From Larkinella sp049445795 (GTDB lineage: Bacteria > Bacteroidota > Bacteroidia > Cytophagales > Spirosomataceae): 64,000 bases of DNA. The position numbers and the translations under genes are program-made. The notes beneath the pieces were generated by a model. The model ran no database searches and had not been told where the DNA came from. It saw nothing but the letters and a program-made list of their open reading frames with translations. This document shows, one piece after another, positions 8,239-16,493 of this stretch. Within the stretch, counting starts at the first letter, position 1. Every line of letters begins with the position of its first letter. Location: the NCBI RefSeq assembly GCF_049445795.1, contig NZ_JBMSDT010000014.1:62001-126000 (forward strand), in the 5' to 3' direction.

Positions 8239-9114
8239 ATGAAACCATTTATCGCCCTCCTGCTGGTCGGACTGGTCCTGACGGAGATCTCCGCGTCGGC
8301 CCAGAACCAGGAATTCAAAGACCACATCAGCCGGGAATTCACGCTTTCGAAAGTCGCTGGAAGCAGTACGCTGGCCATCTACAACATCAGCGGTTTTATC
8401 AAAGTCGAAGGCTACGCGGGCAACAAGGTCGTGCTGGAAGTCGACCGCTCGATTTCGGCCAAAACCGCTGATTTGCTCGAACAGGGCAAAAAGGAATTCC
8501 TGCTGCAATTCGACCAGAATGCCGACAGCATCATTGCGTACATCGCCGAACCGTATGATTCACGGCCAAACCGCAACTGGAAACGAGGAGACAATGGCAC
8601 TAACTACCGACGGATCGATTACAAATATGAGCTTGATTTTACCGTCAAAGTGCCGTATTCGATGAATTTGCATGTTTCGACCGTCAACGGAGGAGATGTA
8701 AATGTGAAAGATGTGACGGGTTCGCTGTCTGCCCATAATGTAAACGGCGCCGTAACCCTGACCAATATTAAAGGGGCTACCGACGCCCGCACCATCAACG
8801 GCAATGTGGAAGCCAACTACCTGAGCAGCCCGCCCGAGCAGTCGAAGTATTACACGCTGAACGGCGACATTAAGATCAGTTACCCCGCCAATCTGTCGGC
8901 CGACCTGACGTTCAAGACCTTTCAGGGCGAGTTTTATACCGATTTCCCGAATGCCGAAATTCTGCCGGTGAACGTCGTCAAAACGCAGGAGAAGAAGGGC
9001 GACGGTACGGTCTACAAACTCAACAAGGATACGTCCATCCGGATTGGCAACGGCGGCAAAACGCTCCGGTTCGAAACGTTTAACGGCAGTGTCTACATCA
9101 AAAAACAATCGTGA
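8239..9114 (+). CDS. Secreted DUF4097-like beta-solenoid protein
   Basis: This 291-residue protein has a signal peptide (MKPFIALLLVGLVLTEISASA) with the start at 8239. The body shows repeated short beta-strand turns with the words STVNGGDVNVKDVTGSL, AHNVNGAVTLTNIKG, ARTINGNVEANY and FETFNGSVYIKK, the pattern of DUF4097/DUF4098 putative adhesin domains, which form a parallel beta-solenoid. Function is unknown; such genes are frequently found beside ECF sigma/anti-sigma pairs in Bacteroidota and are probably exported to the periplasm or surface. It is a paralogue of the next gene, and the two lie downstream of the sigma and anti-sigma genes on the same strand. Confidence 0.82.
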   Translation: MKPFIALLLVGLVLTEISASAQNQEFKDHISREFTLSKVAGSSTLAIYNISGFIKVEGYAGNKVVLEVDRSISAKTADLLEQGKKEFLLQFDQNADSIIAYIAEPYDSRPNRNWKRGDNGTNYRRIDYKYELDFTVKVPYSMNLHVSTVNGGDVNVKDVTGSLSAHNVNGAVTLTNIKGATDARTINGNVEANYLSSPPEQSKYYTLNGDIKISYPANLSADLTFKTFQGEFYTDFPNAEILPVNVVKTQEKKGDGTVYKLNKDTSIRIGNGGKTLRFETFNGSVYIKKQS

Positions 9115-9150
9115 AAACCCATCAAACACCGTATTTGCGTGCCGCTCTTC

Positions 9151-9183
9151 TGTCTTTAGTCTAGTATCTCATGTCTTTAGTCT
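9151..9183 (+). repeat. Direct repeat TGTCTTTAGTCT
   Basis: TGTCTTTAGTCT occurs at 9151-9162 and again at 9172-9183, just before the second DUF4097-like gene. It looks like one arm of the family D inverted repeats (compare 8201-8217), with no matching left arm. Confidence 0.5.
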
Positions 9184-9194
9184 CATCAAATACC

Positions 9195-10031
9195 ATGAAA
9201 ATCAACCGCTTGTTTATTGCCGTTCTTTTGCTGATTACGCTTGCCGATCTCCAGCCGATCATCGCCCAAAGCGAAATTAAAGAACAGCTTGTTATTCCGC
9301 TGAACGACCCGAACAAACCTGGTTTTCTGCGCGTCGGCCTGTTCAACGGCTCGATCCAGGTAACCGGCTATAACGGGAAAGAGGTCGTGATTGATGCTAC
9401 CGCCGAAGCGTATACCGGCAAGAAAAAAGAGGAAAAACCGGACGAACTAGCCAACGGCATGAAGAAACTGTCGACCCGGGGTGGCCTCGATCTGACCGCT
9501 GAAGAAAAGAATAACACCGTTTCCATCAACATGGGCATGCCCAAACGGCCCATCAACCTGACCATCAAGGTACCGCAGCAGTTTTCGATGAAAGTAAGCA
9601 CCATCAACCACGGCGATATTGTGATCGAAAACGTCAACGGTGAACTGGAAATCAACAACGTCAACGGCTCCATTCAGCTCAACAACGTCGCCGGGTCGGC
9701 CGTGGCGAATACCGTCAATGGCCCGTTGAAGGCGACGTTCCGGAGTGTCAACGACGCCCCGATGGCTTTCTCAACGCTCAACGGGAATGTGGATGTAACG
9801 TTCCCTGCCAACGCAAAATTCAACGTCAAGCTCAAATCCGACCGGGGTGACATTTACAGCGACTTCGATGTGGATGTCGACAAAAGCCAGCCCAACGCCA
9901 GCCGAAGCGCCAAAGACGGTATGTACAAAGTGAGCATCGATGACTGGGTGCAGGGCAAAGTGAACGGCGGGGGCCGGGAGGTAATGATGAAAAACATGCA
10001 CGGCAACATTTACATCCGCAAAGCAAAATAA
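9195..10031 (+). CDS. Secreted DUF4097-like beta-solenoid protein (paralogue)
   Basis: This 278-residue protein starts at 9195 with signal peptide MKINRLFIAVLLLITLADLQ. It repeats the same architecture as the preceding gene: STINHGDIVIENVNGELEINN, VNGSIQLNNVAGSAVANTVNG, then SDRGDIYSDFDVDVD and a final NMHGNIYIRKAK. The repeated VNG/NG turns mark the rungs of a beta-solenoid. The shared ending (G-S/N-V/I-YI-KK/RK) and gene order point to a tandem duplication. It ends three bases before a 97-bp inverted repeat that separates it from a convergent holin-like gene. Function is unknown; membership of the upstream ECF regulon is an inference from position. Confidence 0.82.
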   Translation: MKINRLFIAVLLLITLADLQPIIAQSEIKEQLVIPLNDPNKPGFLRVGLFNGSIQVTGYNGKEVVIDATAEAYTGKKKEEKPDELANGMKKLSTRGGLDLTAEEKNNTVSINMGMPKRPINLTIKVPQQFSMKVSTINHGDIVIENVNGELEINNVNGSIQLNNVAGSAVANTVNGPLKATFRSVNDAPMAFSTLNGNVDVTFPANAKFNVKLKSDRGDIYSDFDVDVDKSQPNASRSAKDGMYKVSIDDWVQGKVNGGGREVMMKNMHGNIYIRKAK

Positions 10032-10033
10032 GC

Positions 10034-10130
10034 TTGATAGGAACACGGATTTGATGGATGCAACGGATTTGAAACGGATTAACTAATCTGTTCTGATCCG
10101 TTGCATCCATCAAATCCGTGTTCCTATCAA
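10034..10130. repeat. Long inverted repeat, family C, copy 1
   Basis: A perfect 35-bp inverted repeat (10034-10068 with 10096-10130) begins TTGATAGGAACACGGATTTG. Inside each arm the words GGATG and AACGGAT recur. It occupies the whole gap between two convergent genes and would form a very stable hairpin in transcripts from either side, so it probably acts as a terminator. Relatives are at 32692 and 48643. Confidence 0.88.
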
Positions 10131-10136
10131 ATATCC

Positions 10137-10544
10137 TTACACGCGTAACAAGCTCGGAATCAGACGCATGGCTTCGTCGTACCGCTCTTCCACGACGATG
10201 GGCGCAGGAGCCAGGGCACCATCGACCAGCGCTCCGATGACCGCCACCGCTACCGCAATGACCAACGCGGGCCAGAAACCGACAATCGTGAAGCTGCTCA
10301 TCATTTTATCGATCAGTTTCAGCAAAATGGCTGTCACCAAAATCCGGACAATTCCGGTAAGCAGAAAGAAGGTCACCAGGTTGAGTGGGAATCGGAGCAG
10401 CCAGCCCACCAAAAAGTTCAAAACCGCCAGGATGACCGCAATCAATAAAGCAGTACCAAAACTTTTCACATCGACCTGCGGCATGAGGTAGGCTAATCCG
10501 AAGATGACGGCCGCATCGAGTAAAAGGTGCAAAATCAGGTTCAT
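10137..10544 (-). CDS. Phage-holin-family IV membrane protein
   Basis: This 135-residue protein has four hydrophobic segments at about 2-20, 28-48, 54-76 and 88-110, and a short cytoplasmic tail with EERYDEAMRL. The pattern MNLILHLLLDAAVIFGLAYLM then VGWLLRFPLNLVTFFLLTGIVRI matches the 'mycobacterial 4 TMS phage holin superfamily IV' family, a widespread chromosomal group. Despite the name there is no phage context here and no evidence of lysis function. It stands alone, between a family C repeat and the divergent methyltransferase gene. Confidence 0.8.
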   Translation of the reverse strand: MNLILHLLLDAAVIFGLAYLMPQVDVKSFGTALLIAVILAVLNFLVGWLLRFPLNLVTFFLLTGIVRILVTAILLKLIDKMMSSFTIVGFWPALVIAVAVAVIGALVDGALAPAPIVVEERYDEAMRLIPSLLRV

Positions 10545-10624
10545 ACGTGCGTGAGAGTGGTTGAAGTTTCTGTTTAAACACTTTCCTTTACGGCTTGTTC
10601 ACGCTGTAACTGATTTTTCCCTGT

Positions 10625-11350
10625 ATGAAACGACTGATTCGGTTCCTGCTCCTGTTTTCTCTCTCCATCGCCTTTACACAGGCGCAGCAACCCGGCACCA
10701 CGGCGGCTCCGAAAGGGGTTTATCAGTACCAAAAACCGGCCTACGACGGCACGGGCAAGGTGTACATGGGCCGGGAAATTTCGCAGGTGATGGGCCACCT
10801 GGGAGCCGCCTGGCTCGAACGCCCGGAGCGCGAACAGGAAGAACGCACCGACCTGCTGCTCGACGCCCTGAAACTGAAGCCAACCGACGTAGTGGCCGAC
10901 ATCGGAGCCGGAACCGGTTATTTTACGTTTCGGATTGCATCCAACGTCCCGAACGGCAAGGTGTTGGCGGTCGATATTGAACCGGAAATGATCAGCGACC
11001 TGAACCGAACGAAAAAGAAAACCGGTCTGTCGAACGTGGAAGCGGTTTTGGGCACCATCACCGACCCCAAACTTCCGGCCAACAGCGTCGATCTGGCGCT
11101 GCTAGTGGATGCCTACCACGAGTTTTCGCACCCCCGCGAAATGATGACGCAAATTGTTCGGGCGCTGAAACCGGGTGGCCGCGTGGTGCTGGTCGAATAC
11201 CGGGCCGAAGACCCCAACGTGCCCATCAAACCGCACCACAAAATGAGTATTGCCCAGGCCACCAAAGAGATGAAAGCCGTCGGTTTGTCCCTCAAAAGCG
11301 TTTACCGAAAACTGCCGCAGCAGCATGTGATGGTTTTTGAAAGACAATAA
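10625..11350 (+). CDS. Exported class I SAM-dependent methyltransferase
   Basis: This 241-residue protein has an N-terminal signal peptide (MKRLIRFLLLFSLSIAFTQAQ), followed by a linker and a Rossmann-type methyltransferase domain. Motif I is VADIGAGTGYFTFRIAS (Gly-rich loop near residues 92-98), the acidic residue at the end of strand two is in VLAVDIEPEM, and the later motifs are SVDLALLVDAYHEF and LKPGGRVVLVEYR. The domain resembles the UbiE/Coq5-like 'Methyltransf_11' group. Substrate is unknown. Having an export signal on a SAM-dependent enzyme is odd because SAM is cytoplasmic, although this combination recurs in Bacteroidota annotations. Confidence 0.85.
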   Translation: MKRLIRFLLLFSLSIAFTQAQQPGTTAAPKGVYQYQKPAYDGTGKVYMGREISQVMGHLGAAWLERPEREQEERTDLLLDALKLKPTDVVADIGAGTGYFTFRIASNVPNGKVLAVDIEPEMISDLNRTKKKTGLSNVEAVLGTITDPKLPANSVDLALLVDAYHEFSHPREMMTQIVRALKPGGRVVLVEYRAEDPNVPIKPHHKMSIAQATKEMKAVGLSLKSVYRKLPQQHVMVFERQ

Positions 11351-11353
11351 ACA

Positions 11354-11419
11354 ACCCCCCAACCCCTGAAGGGGAGCTAAAGATCCGGATTTGACAGCCC
11401 CCTTTAGGGGGTTGGGGGT
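11354..11419. repeat. Inverted repeat, family E, copy 1 (CCCCCAACCCC type)
   Basis: ACCCCCCAACCCCT at 11354 pairs imperfectly with the sequence ending GGGGGTTGGGGGT at 11419. Each arm also holds an inner short palindrome (CCCCTGAAGGGG; CCCCCTTTAGGGGG). It lies between the convergent methyltransferase and receptor genes and probably terminates both. A second member is at 19267. Confidence 0.7.
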
Positions 11420-11458
11420 AGTCTTCGATACAAAAGGTGCCCCCTCTTGTATACTCCC

Positions 11459-14400
11459 TCAATTATTCCCGGGGCCAGGACCGCCCGGACGGCCACCACC
11501 GGGGAACCGCCCTCCGCCCCCTTCCCGCCAGTTCGGGCGGGCGGGCCGATCCGTCGGGGCATCGCCGTTGGTGCGTGAGGGGGCGGCTTTGAACTGACGC
11601 AGGTTGTAAGTAAACGTCAGCATGAAATACCGTTGCAACACCTGCGCGCGGCTGTTTTCGACGTACGTATCGTTTTGGGTCACGCTCAGGCTGTTGTTTT
11701 GTTTCAGCAAATCGAAAACCGACACCCGCAGTTCCCCCCGCTGGTCTTTCAGGAACTTCTTGCCTACGCCCGCATTCCAGAGCGTAAACTGCTGGTTGAT
11801 GCTGCCGTTAAATCCGGTGTACTTCTGGTTCGAAATATCGGACTGCAACACCAGCCCCGGCCCGAAAATCCAGTTGACCCGGCCGCTCAGGACCTGGAAG
11901 TAATACCGGTTGTTATTCTGTGACTGAAGCGAATACTTCACATCGTTAAAGTTACCCGAATACGAGAACGAAAAGTCCAGTTTCTGGCTGATGTTGCTGC
12001 TCAGGTTGACACCCTGCGACCAGGTCATCGTATTGGCGTTGTTGATCTGGTTGTTGACCAGGCTGGGCAGGTGGCTGTAACTGTTCCCGACGTTCAGGCT
12101 AATGTTGCTCTTGATAAACTTGAGCGGGGTGCTGTACGTGACAAACGTCCGCAGGTTCCACAACCCGCTCAGGTTCACCGGCCTTGACAATTGCACGCCC
12201 TGCCCCAGCGTAGTACCATCGGGCAACGTCACGTTGCCGTTGCTGATCAGCGTGGAGTTGGCGATGTAGTTGTTGGTCGACCCGACGTTCACAAACACGA
12301 ACAGGCTGCGGCCTTTGACGGGCTTGGTCAGTTGGTAGCGAGCCGAAACGTTGTGGCTATACGATTGTTTCAAATCCGGGTTCCCGGCGGTCAGAAACAG
12401 CGGGTTGGAGTTGTCGAGCACGTTCTGCAACTGCGTCACCGACGGTGCCTGGGTATTGGTCCGGTAAAACAGCCGGATGCGGCTGTCGGTCGATAAGCGG
12501 AAATCGAGCATGGCCGAGGGCAGCAGGTTGTTGAAAGATGCCCGCACGTCGTTATTCAGCGGAAACAACTGGTCGCTGATCAGGTCGGCCCGCTGAAAGT
12601 TCATGTTCACATTAATCCCCATTTTTGGCGACCGGTAATTGTAGCCTACACCCGCCGAATTAGTCAGGTAGTCGTTCTGAAAGGTGTTCGACAGCAGCGA
12701 ATCCAGGGTGTCGTACCGTTGCGTGGCCGGGTTGTAGCGGTTCGTCCGCTTGGTGGCATCACTGTAGCGGTATGTCGTGGTGTAGTTAAGTTGTAGTTGA
12801 CTCAGTTTGCTCAGCGGTTCCGTAAAAGCCGCATTCAGCGAATACTGGTAACTCGGCGTGTTGTTGTCCGTGATCTGATCGATGCGCTGGTCCGGCGTGG
12901 TGCCCGTGAAATATTCGTTTAGCGACAACTGGGTGTTGTCCCGGTTTTGGGTGTTGATCTGCGTTCCGAAGTTGATCGAAAGCGAGCGACCCCGCTTGGC
13001 AAACCGGTGCCGGAACAAGATGTTGTTGCTAAAATTAAAGGCCCGAACCCGGTTGGTCGTATTCGTATTACTGCGGTTCAGCAGCAGGCTGTCGGGCGGC
13101 AAAACCGGATTGAAATTGTTTCCCAGCGTCGAATTGTTGGACAAACTGTCGGCACCCGGATACGTCAGGGCCTGCCCCCGGCTCATTGAATTATTGTTCT
13201 GCCAGCGCAGCCGGGGCGTAATCAGGAGTGAATTATTGGAATTGATCGTGTATTCCAGCCGAAAATCAAGCCTGTGATTGTAGTTCTCCGTCCGGCTGAC
13301 GCTGTTTTCAAAATAATTCTGACTGGTATTTTCAGACAGTGTATAGCGTCGAAAAACCGTCTGGGCGTTGTTGTTATTGCTGTTGTTGAAAAAGTAGCTC
13401 CCCCGGAACGTGAGGTGCTTGCCCCAGTCGTCGGAGAAGTTAAGGCCGATGGAATTGGTTTTGTTGATCCCGCTCTGCTGACCAACCAGAAAATTGTCTG
13501 CCCCTCCGCCCCCGCCGAAGTTGCCGCCACGGCCACCACCGCCCCCTCCACGGCCTCCGCCCCCACGACCACCACCGCCGAAGCCACCTCCTCCCCCGCC
13601 CGAACTGGCTACACCGGTCAGGTCCTGTGAGGAAAAGTTTTGCTGGTTGATGTTGTTGCTCAGGCCGACAATCGACAGACGTCGAGCGCCGTTGAAGAGG
13701 TTGACATTCCCGCCCGCCGAATACGTGTCGTTGGTTCCATACCCGGCGTAAACCCGACCGAAAACGCCGTTCTGCCGGTCACCCCGCGTCACGATGTTGA
13801 TGGTCTTGGTCGTATTGCCGTCGTTAAAACCGGTAAACTGCGACTGATCGCTCATGCGGTCGAACACCTCAATTTTATCGACGACCTCGGCCGGCAGGTT
13901 CCGGAGCGCAATGCTCGGATCGTCGCCGAAGAAGATTTTGCCGTCGACCAACACCTGCTGCACATCCTCGCCCTGCGCCTTCACGGTGCCGTTTTCGACC
14001 GTAATGCCCGGCATTTTCTTGATCAGATCTTCGGTCGTCGCGTCCTTCGTCACTTTAAATGCATCGGCATTCAGTTGGAGCGTATCGCCTTTCTGCTGCG
14101 CGGGCGGTATTTGCCCTTTGATCACGACCTCCTTGAGCGTTTTCGAATCTTCCGTCAGCGTAATCGTGCCCAAGTCCTGCACGGGCTGGCTGATCGTGAT
14201 CACTTTATCGTATTCCTGAAAACCGAGATAGGTCGCTTTGATGCGGTAGGACTGCGGACTGAGGTTCTGAAAACTGAAGACGCCCGCCGTGTCCGTTACG
14301 GTGTATTGTTGCTGGGTCGTATCCTGTTGAGAAATCAGAATTACCGGCACACCGACCAAAACCGCCTTGTTGGGATCGACAAACGTGCCGGTCAACTGGC

Positions 14401-14518
14401 TTGTCTGGGCCAGCAGGGCCGTTGCCGAACCGAGCAGCAGCAGGAGAAACCACGAGATCCGCAAGAAATTCCAGCGCAGTCGGGTCGTCAAAAACAGAAC
14501 GGGTGTAGAGAAATTCAT
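11459..14518 (-). CDS. TonB-linked outer-membrane beta-barrel protein with Gly-rich insert
   Basis: This 1019-residue protein has its start set at the ATG at 14518, where the N-terminal signal region (MNFSTPVLFLTTRLRW then FLRISWFLLLLLGSATALLA) fits. A carboxypeptidase-regulatory-like domain follows (LTGTFVDPNKAVLVGVPVILI), then a plug-like segment (EDLIKKMPGITVENGTV, VLVDGKIFFGDDP, VEVFDRMSDQSQFTGFNDG) and a long barrel. About 300 residues in there is a run of Gly with scattered Arg/Phe (coding bases about 13500-13600), and the tail is again Gly/Arg/Pro-rich. This is the OMP_b-brl_3-type family, often without a known substrate. It is the last gene of the second ECF locus; a hairpin with a T-run lies just before its start. 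Confidence 0.88.
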   Translation of the reverse strand: MNFSTPVLFLTTRLRWNFLRISWFLLLLLGSATALLAQTSQLTGTFVDPNKAVLVGVPVILISQQDTTQQQYTVTDTAGVFSFQNLSPQSYRIKATYLGFQEYDKVITISQPVQDLGTITLTEDSKTLKEVVIKGQIPPAQQKGDTLQLNADAFKVTKDATTEDLIKKMPGITVENGTVKAQGEDVQQVLVDGKIFFGDDPSIALRNLPAEVVDKIEVFDRMSDQSQFTGFNDGNTTKTINIVTRGDRQNGVFGRVYAGYGTNDTYSAGGNVNLFNGARRLSIVGLSNNINQQNFSSQDLTGVASSGGGGGGFGGGGRGGGGRGGGGGGRGGNFGGGGGADNFLVGQQSGINKTNSIGLNFSDDWGKHLTFRGSYFFNNSNNNNAQTVFRRYTLSENTSQNYFENSVSRTENYNHRLDFRLEYTINSNNSLLITPRLRWQNNNSMSRGQALTYPGADSLSNNSTLGNNFNPVLPPDSLLLNRSNTNTTNRVRAFNFSNNILFRHRFAKRGRSLSINFGTQINTQNRDNTQLSLNEYFTGTTPDQRIDQITDNNTPSYQYSLNAAFTEPLSKLSQLQLNYTTTYRYSDATKRTNRYNPATQRYDTLDSLLSNTFQNDYLTNSAGVGYNYRSPKMGINVNMNFQRADLISDQLFPLNNDVRASFNNLLPSAMLDFRLSTDSRIRLFYRTNTQAPSVTQLQNVLDNSNPLFLTAGNPDLKQSYSHNVSARYQLTKPVKGRSLFVFVNVGSTNNYIANSTLISNGNVTLPDGTTLGQGVQLSRPVNLSGLWNLRTFVTYSTPLKFIKSNISLNVGNSYSHLPSLVNNQINNANTMTWSQGVNLSSNISQKLDFSFSYSGNFNDVKYSLQSQNNNRYYFQVLSGRVNWIFGPGLVLQSDISNQKYTGFNGSINQQFTLWNAGVGKKFLKDQRGELRVSVFDLLKQNNSLSVTQNDTYVENSRAQVLQRYFMLTFTYNLRQFKAAPSRTNGDAPTDRPARPNWREGGGGRFPGGGRPGGPGPGNN

Positions 14519-14540
14519 TCGAGCAGGGAGTAAAATGGGC

Positions 14541-14589
14541 AAAAAGCATGCCTTCCGTCACGCAACCCGTAAACTGCGATGACGGAAGG
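14541..14589 (-). terminator. Hairpin with T-run before the receptor gene
   Basis: Read on the minus strand, the arms CCTTCCGTCA (14589-14580) and TGACGGAAGG (14560-14551) pair perfectly around a 19-base loop. Pairing can continue through GCAT-like bases, and the stem is followed by TTTTT (14545-14541). It sits after the PepSY-like gene and only 22 bases before the receptor start codon. It could end transcription of the upstream genes or act as an attenuator for the receptor. Confidence 0.6.
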
Positions 14590-14656
14590 ATGCACGAAAA
14601 AGGTTGATGAAGTATAATCCCAACACGAGGATTGATACCGATACCGTTTGTGCGAT

Positions 14657-14986
14657 CTATTTGTTTGAATTATTTCCGCCCCGGCGTCCGCGCATCGCAC
14701 GCTCCTCTTTAAACGTTCCCTTGGCATCGAACACCACGATCTTCCGGGTGGTATCGGCCGCGACCACCACCATGTAGTTGTCGTCTTTGTCTTTCATGAT
14801 CCGCCGAATCGCCAGGTTGGGGTATTTTTCTTTCACGTAGGCCGTTGCGGGTGCGGGCAACGCACTTTCTTCCACCTGCGTCATGCCCTCCATGCGCCCG
14901 CGACCGCCCCCCGGCCCGTTTTGGGCTCTGCTTTCAAAAACCGTCAGTCCGACCAGCACCAGGGCCACACACATTACTTTTTGCAT
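14657..14986 (-). CDS. Small secreted PepSY-like protein
   Basis: This 109-residue protein has a signal peptide (MQKVMCVALVLVGLTVFESRA), a Gly/Arg-rich spacer and one small alpha/beta domain: a helix in ATAYVKEKYPNLAIRRI, then strands in DDNYMVVVAADTTRKIVVFDAKGTFKEE. This is the layout of single-repeat PepSY-like (DUF2874-type) periplasmic proteins, which bind or inhibit other secreted proteins. The tail is basic and Gly/Asn-rich. It lies between the sigma/Spy-like genes and the outer-membrane barrel gene, all on the minus strand, so a role in the same envelope-stress or metal-response unit is likely. The exact function is unknown. Confidence 0.65.
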   Translation of the reverse strand: MQKVMCVALVLVGLTVFESRAQNGPGGGRGRMEGMTQVEESALPAPATAYVKEKYPNLAIRRIMKDKDDNYMVVVAADTTRKIVVFDAKGTFKEERAMRGRRGGNNSNK

Positions 14987-15064
14987 GAGTTCATTATTTG
15001 TTTAGTTGTATCGCTTAGGTGTCAACCGGTCCGAAACCCTGCGGTTTTTGCCGAAAAAAACGAA

Positions 15065-15574
15065 TTATTTTTCCGAATGGTCGCGCCGGGTGGAATCGGA
15101 GCGGTGTCGGCCCGACCAGCCGGGGCCGCTGAACGGGCCAAAACCGGGTCGTCGGGCCAGCACTTCTTTCAATCGCTGCCGTTGGGCGGGCGTACATAGC
15201 GCGCTGAGTCGCTGAAAATGCCGCATATTCCGAACATCCAGCCGGGCGTTTTTCTCGGCCAGTTGCCGCGCCCGTTCCAGCAATTGTGCATCGGTTTGGG
15301 TGGAATCATCGACGAGTTCAAAAAACCGTCGGCGTTCCTGCCGGATCGAGTCCAGCAAGGGCCGGATGGCCTGAAAATGCTGTTGCCGCATGGCCCGGTA
15401 GGTGGCTCGCTGCTGGTCGGACAACCCGAGTTCTTTCGATAAAAAATACCGCCCATCGCGCCCGGCCCGGTACTGGCGTGGCCCAAACTGCATCCAGGCG
15501 AGCAGTCCGATGTTCAGCGCCACCAGCGCAATGATCAGGCCAACCAGCAGCCGGTAACGTCTTCGCTCATTCAT
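15065..15574 (-). CDS. Spy/CpxP-like periplasmic heavy-metal-sensor protein
   Basis: This 169-residue protein has one N-terminal membrane helix (about 9-29, LLVGLIIALVALNIGLLAWM) and a periplasmic all-helical domain. LGLSDQQRATYRAMRQQHFQ and LCTPAQRQRLKEVL are the two LTxxQ-like motifs of the Spy/CpxP/CnrX family, separated by Arg/Glu-rich helices. Family members sense metal or unfolded protein in the periplasm and relay it to an anti-sigma or kinase system. Its start overlaps the end of the preceding gene by 8 bases, so it is translationally coupled to the sigma operon. The C-terminal 25 residues are Gly/Arg-rich and probably disordered. Confidence 0.8.
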   Translation of the reverse strand: MNERRRYRLLVGLIIALVALNIGLLAWMQFGPRQYRAGRDGRYFLSKELGLSDQQRATYRAMRQQHFQAIRPLLDSIRQERRRFFELVDDSTQTDAQLLERARQLAEKNARLDVRNMRHFQRLSALCTPAQRQRLKEVLARRPGFGPFSGPGWSGRHRSDSTRRDHSEK

Positions 15575-15884
15575 CGACCAGCGTCGTTTGGTGATTCAAT
15601 TGATAATCCTGCACAAACGCTTCGTAGGTATCGGGAGCCGGTTCGGGCGTGGCCGGAGCGTTCTGCCAGACCGCCACGGCAATATTCAGCACCACCAGCA
15701 CACCGAGCGTACCCAGAGCATACACCGGTTTTTGTAGCCACCACGGCAATACCGCTGCGGCTTCCGAGTGTTCCAACCGGGCTTCCAGCCTTCCGTAAAA
15801 GAACGGCCGGGGCTGGGCGGGTTCGAGGTTCCGCAACTGCCGGAACCGCTCCTCCCATTGTTCATTTTCATCGTTTCGGTTCAT
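15567..15884 (-). CDS. Small single-span membrane protein, probable anti-sigma factor
   Basis: This 105-residue protein has an N-terminal charged cytoplasmic part (about 1-50, with QWEERFRQLRNLEPAQPRPFFYGRLEARL), one membrane helix (about 54-72, YALGTLGVLVVLNIAVAVW) and a short acidic periplasmic tail. The start follows the ECF sigma stop by three bases, and the end overlaps the Spy-like gene. Position and topology fit an anti-sigma factor that holds the sigma factor at the membrane, but no zinc-finger or other known anti-sigma motif is visible, so this is an inference. Confidence 0.7.
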   Translation of the reverse strand: MNRNDENEQWEERFRQLRNLEPAQPRPFFYGRLEARLEHSEAAAVLPWWLQKPVYALGTLGVLVVLNIAVAVWQNAPATPEPAPDTYEAFVQDYQLNHQTTLVDE

Positions 15885-15887
15885 GTG

Positions 15888-16493
15888 TCACGGTTTTTTT
15901 CGCTCGTTGTAAAAGGGTGTCAATTGTTTGCGTAACTGCTGTTTGGCGCGGTGCAGCAGCGATTCCACTGCCGACACGCTTACCTGCAGGATCTGGGCAA
16001 TTTCGCGGTGGCTCAACTCATCCAGATAATGCAGTGTAAAGGCAATTTTCTGCGTATCAGCGAGCCGGTCCATAGCCCGGAACAGCGTTTTCATTTCCTC
16101 CTGCTGCTCCAGCGACACGCCCGGATGCTGAAAATCAGGTGGATTGTAGAGCACCTCGTTGTTCACTCCGAATAAACTGGTCAGGAACGAAACCCGCTTC
16201 CGGGCCTTTCGCTTCCGGAGGTGGGCCAGCGCCTTCGAGGTTGTGATCCGGTACAGCCAGGTCGTGAGTTTGGCTTCCTGCCGAAATTGTCCAACGGTTT
16301 GGTAGACCTCCACAAACACCTCCTGCGCAATGTCCTCGGCTTCCTCGGGCTGCTGCACGATCACCAGCGCGGTATTGTAGACCTTGCTCTGGTACGTTTC
16401 AACCAGCATCCGAAAAGCCGCTTCATTACCGGCTTTCAGCTCAGCAATTAGTTCGGCCTCCTGCAAACGGGCGGTATCGTTAAAGGTGAACAC
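15888..16493 (-). CDS. ECF-type RNA polymerase sigma factor
   Basis: This 201-residue protein has region 2 at about 25-95 (YQSKVYNTALVIVQQPEEAEDIAQEVFVEVYQ and TWLYRITTSKALAHLRKRKARKR) and region 4 at about 135-190 (LADTQKIAFTLHYLDELSHREIAQIL, VSVSAVESLLHRAKQQLRKQL). A variable linker carries FLTSLFGVNNEVLYNP. It is the first gene of a minus-strand unit: sigma, small membrane protein, Spy-like protein, PepSY-like protein, outer-membrane barrel. The Spy-like partner suggests control by periplasmic metal or protein stress. It is not closely similar to the ECF factor at 6636. Confidence 0.93.
   Translation of the reverse strand: MFTFNDTARLQEAELIAELKAGNEAAFRMLVETYQSKVYNTALVIVQQPEEAEDIAQEVFVEVYQTVGQFRQEAKLTTWLYRITTSKALAHLRKRKARKRVSFLTSLFGVNNEVLYNPPDFQHPGVSLEQQEEMKTLFRAMDRLADTQKIAFTLHYLDELSHREIAQILQVSVSAVESLLHRAKQQLRKQLTPFYNERKKP

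Noticed and set aside
10137..10544. Holin-like protein as evidence of prophage
   Set aside because: No phage structural, integrase or lysis genes are near; this family is commonly chromosomal.
13494..13620. G/C-rich simple repeat considered as a CRISPR or tandem repeat array
   Set aside because: It is the in-frame Gly-rich stretch of the outer-membrane barrel; units are irregular and no spacers are present.
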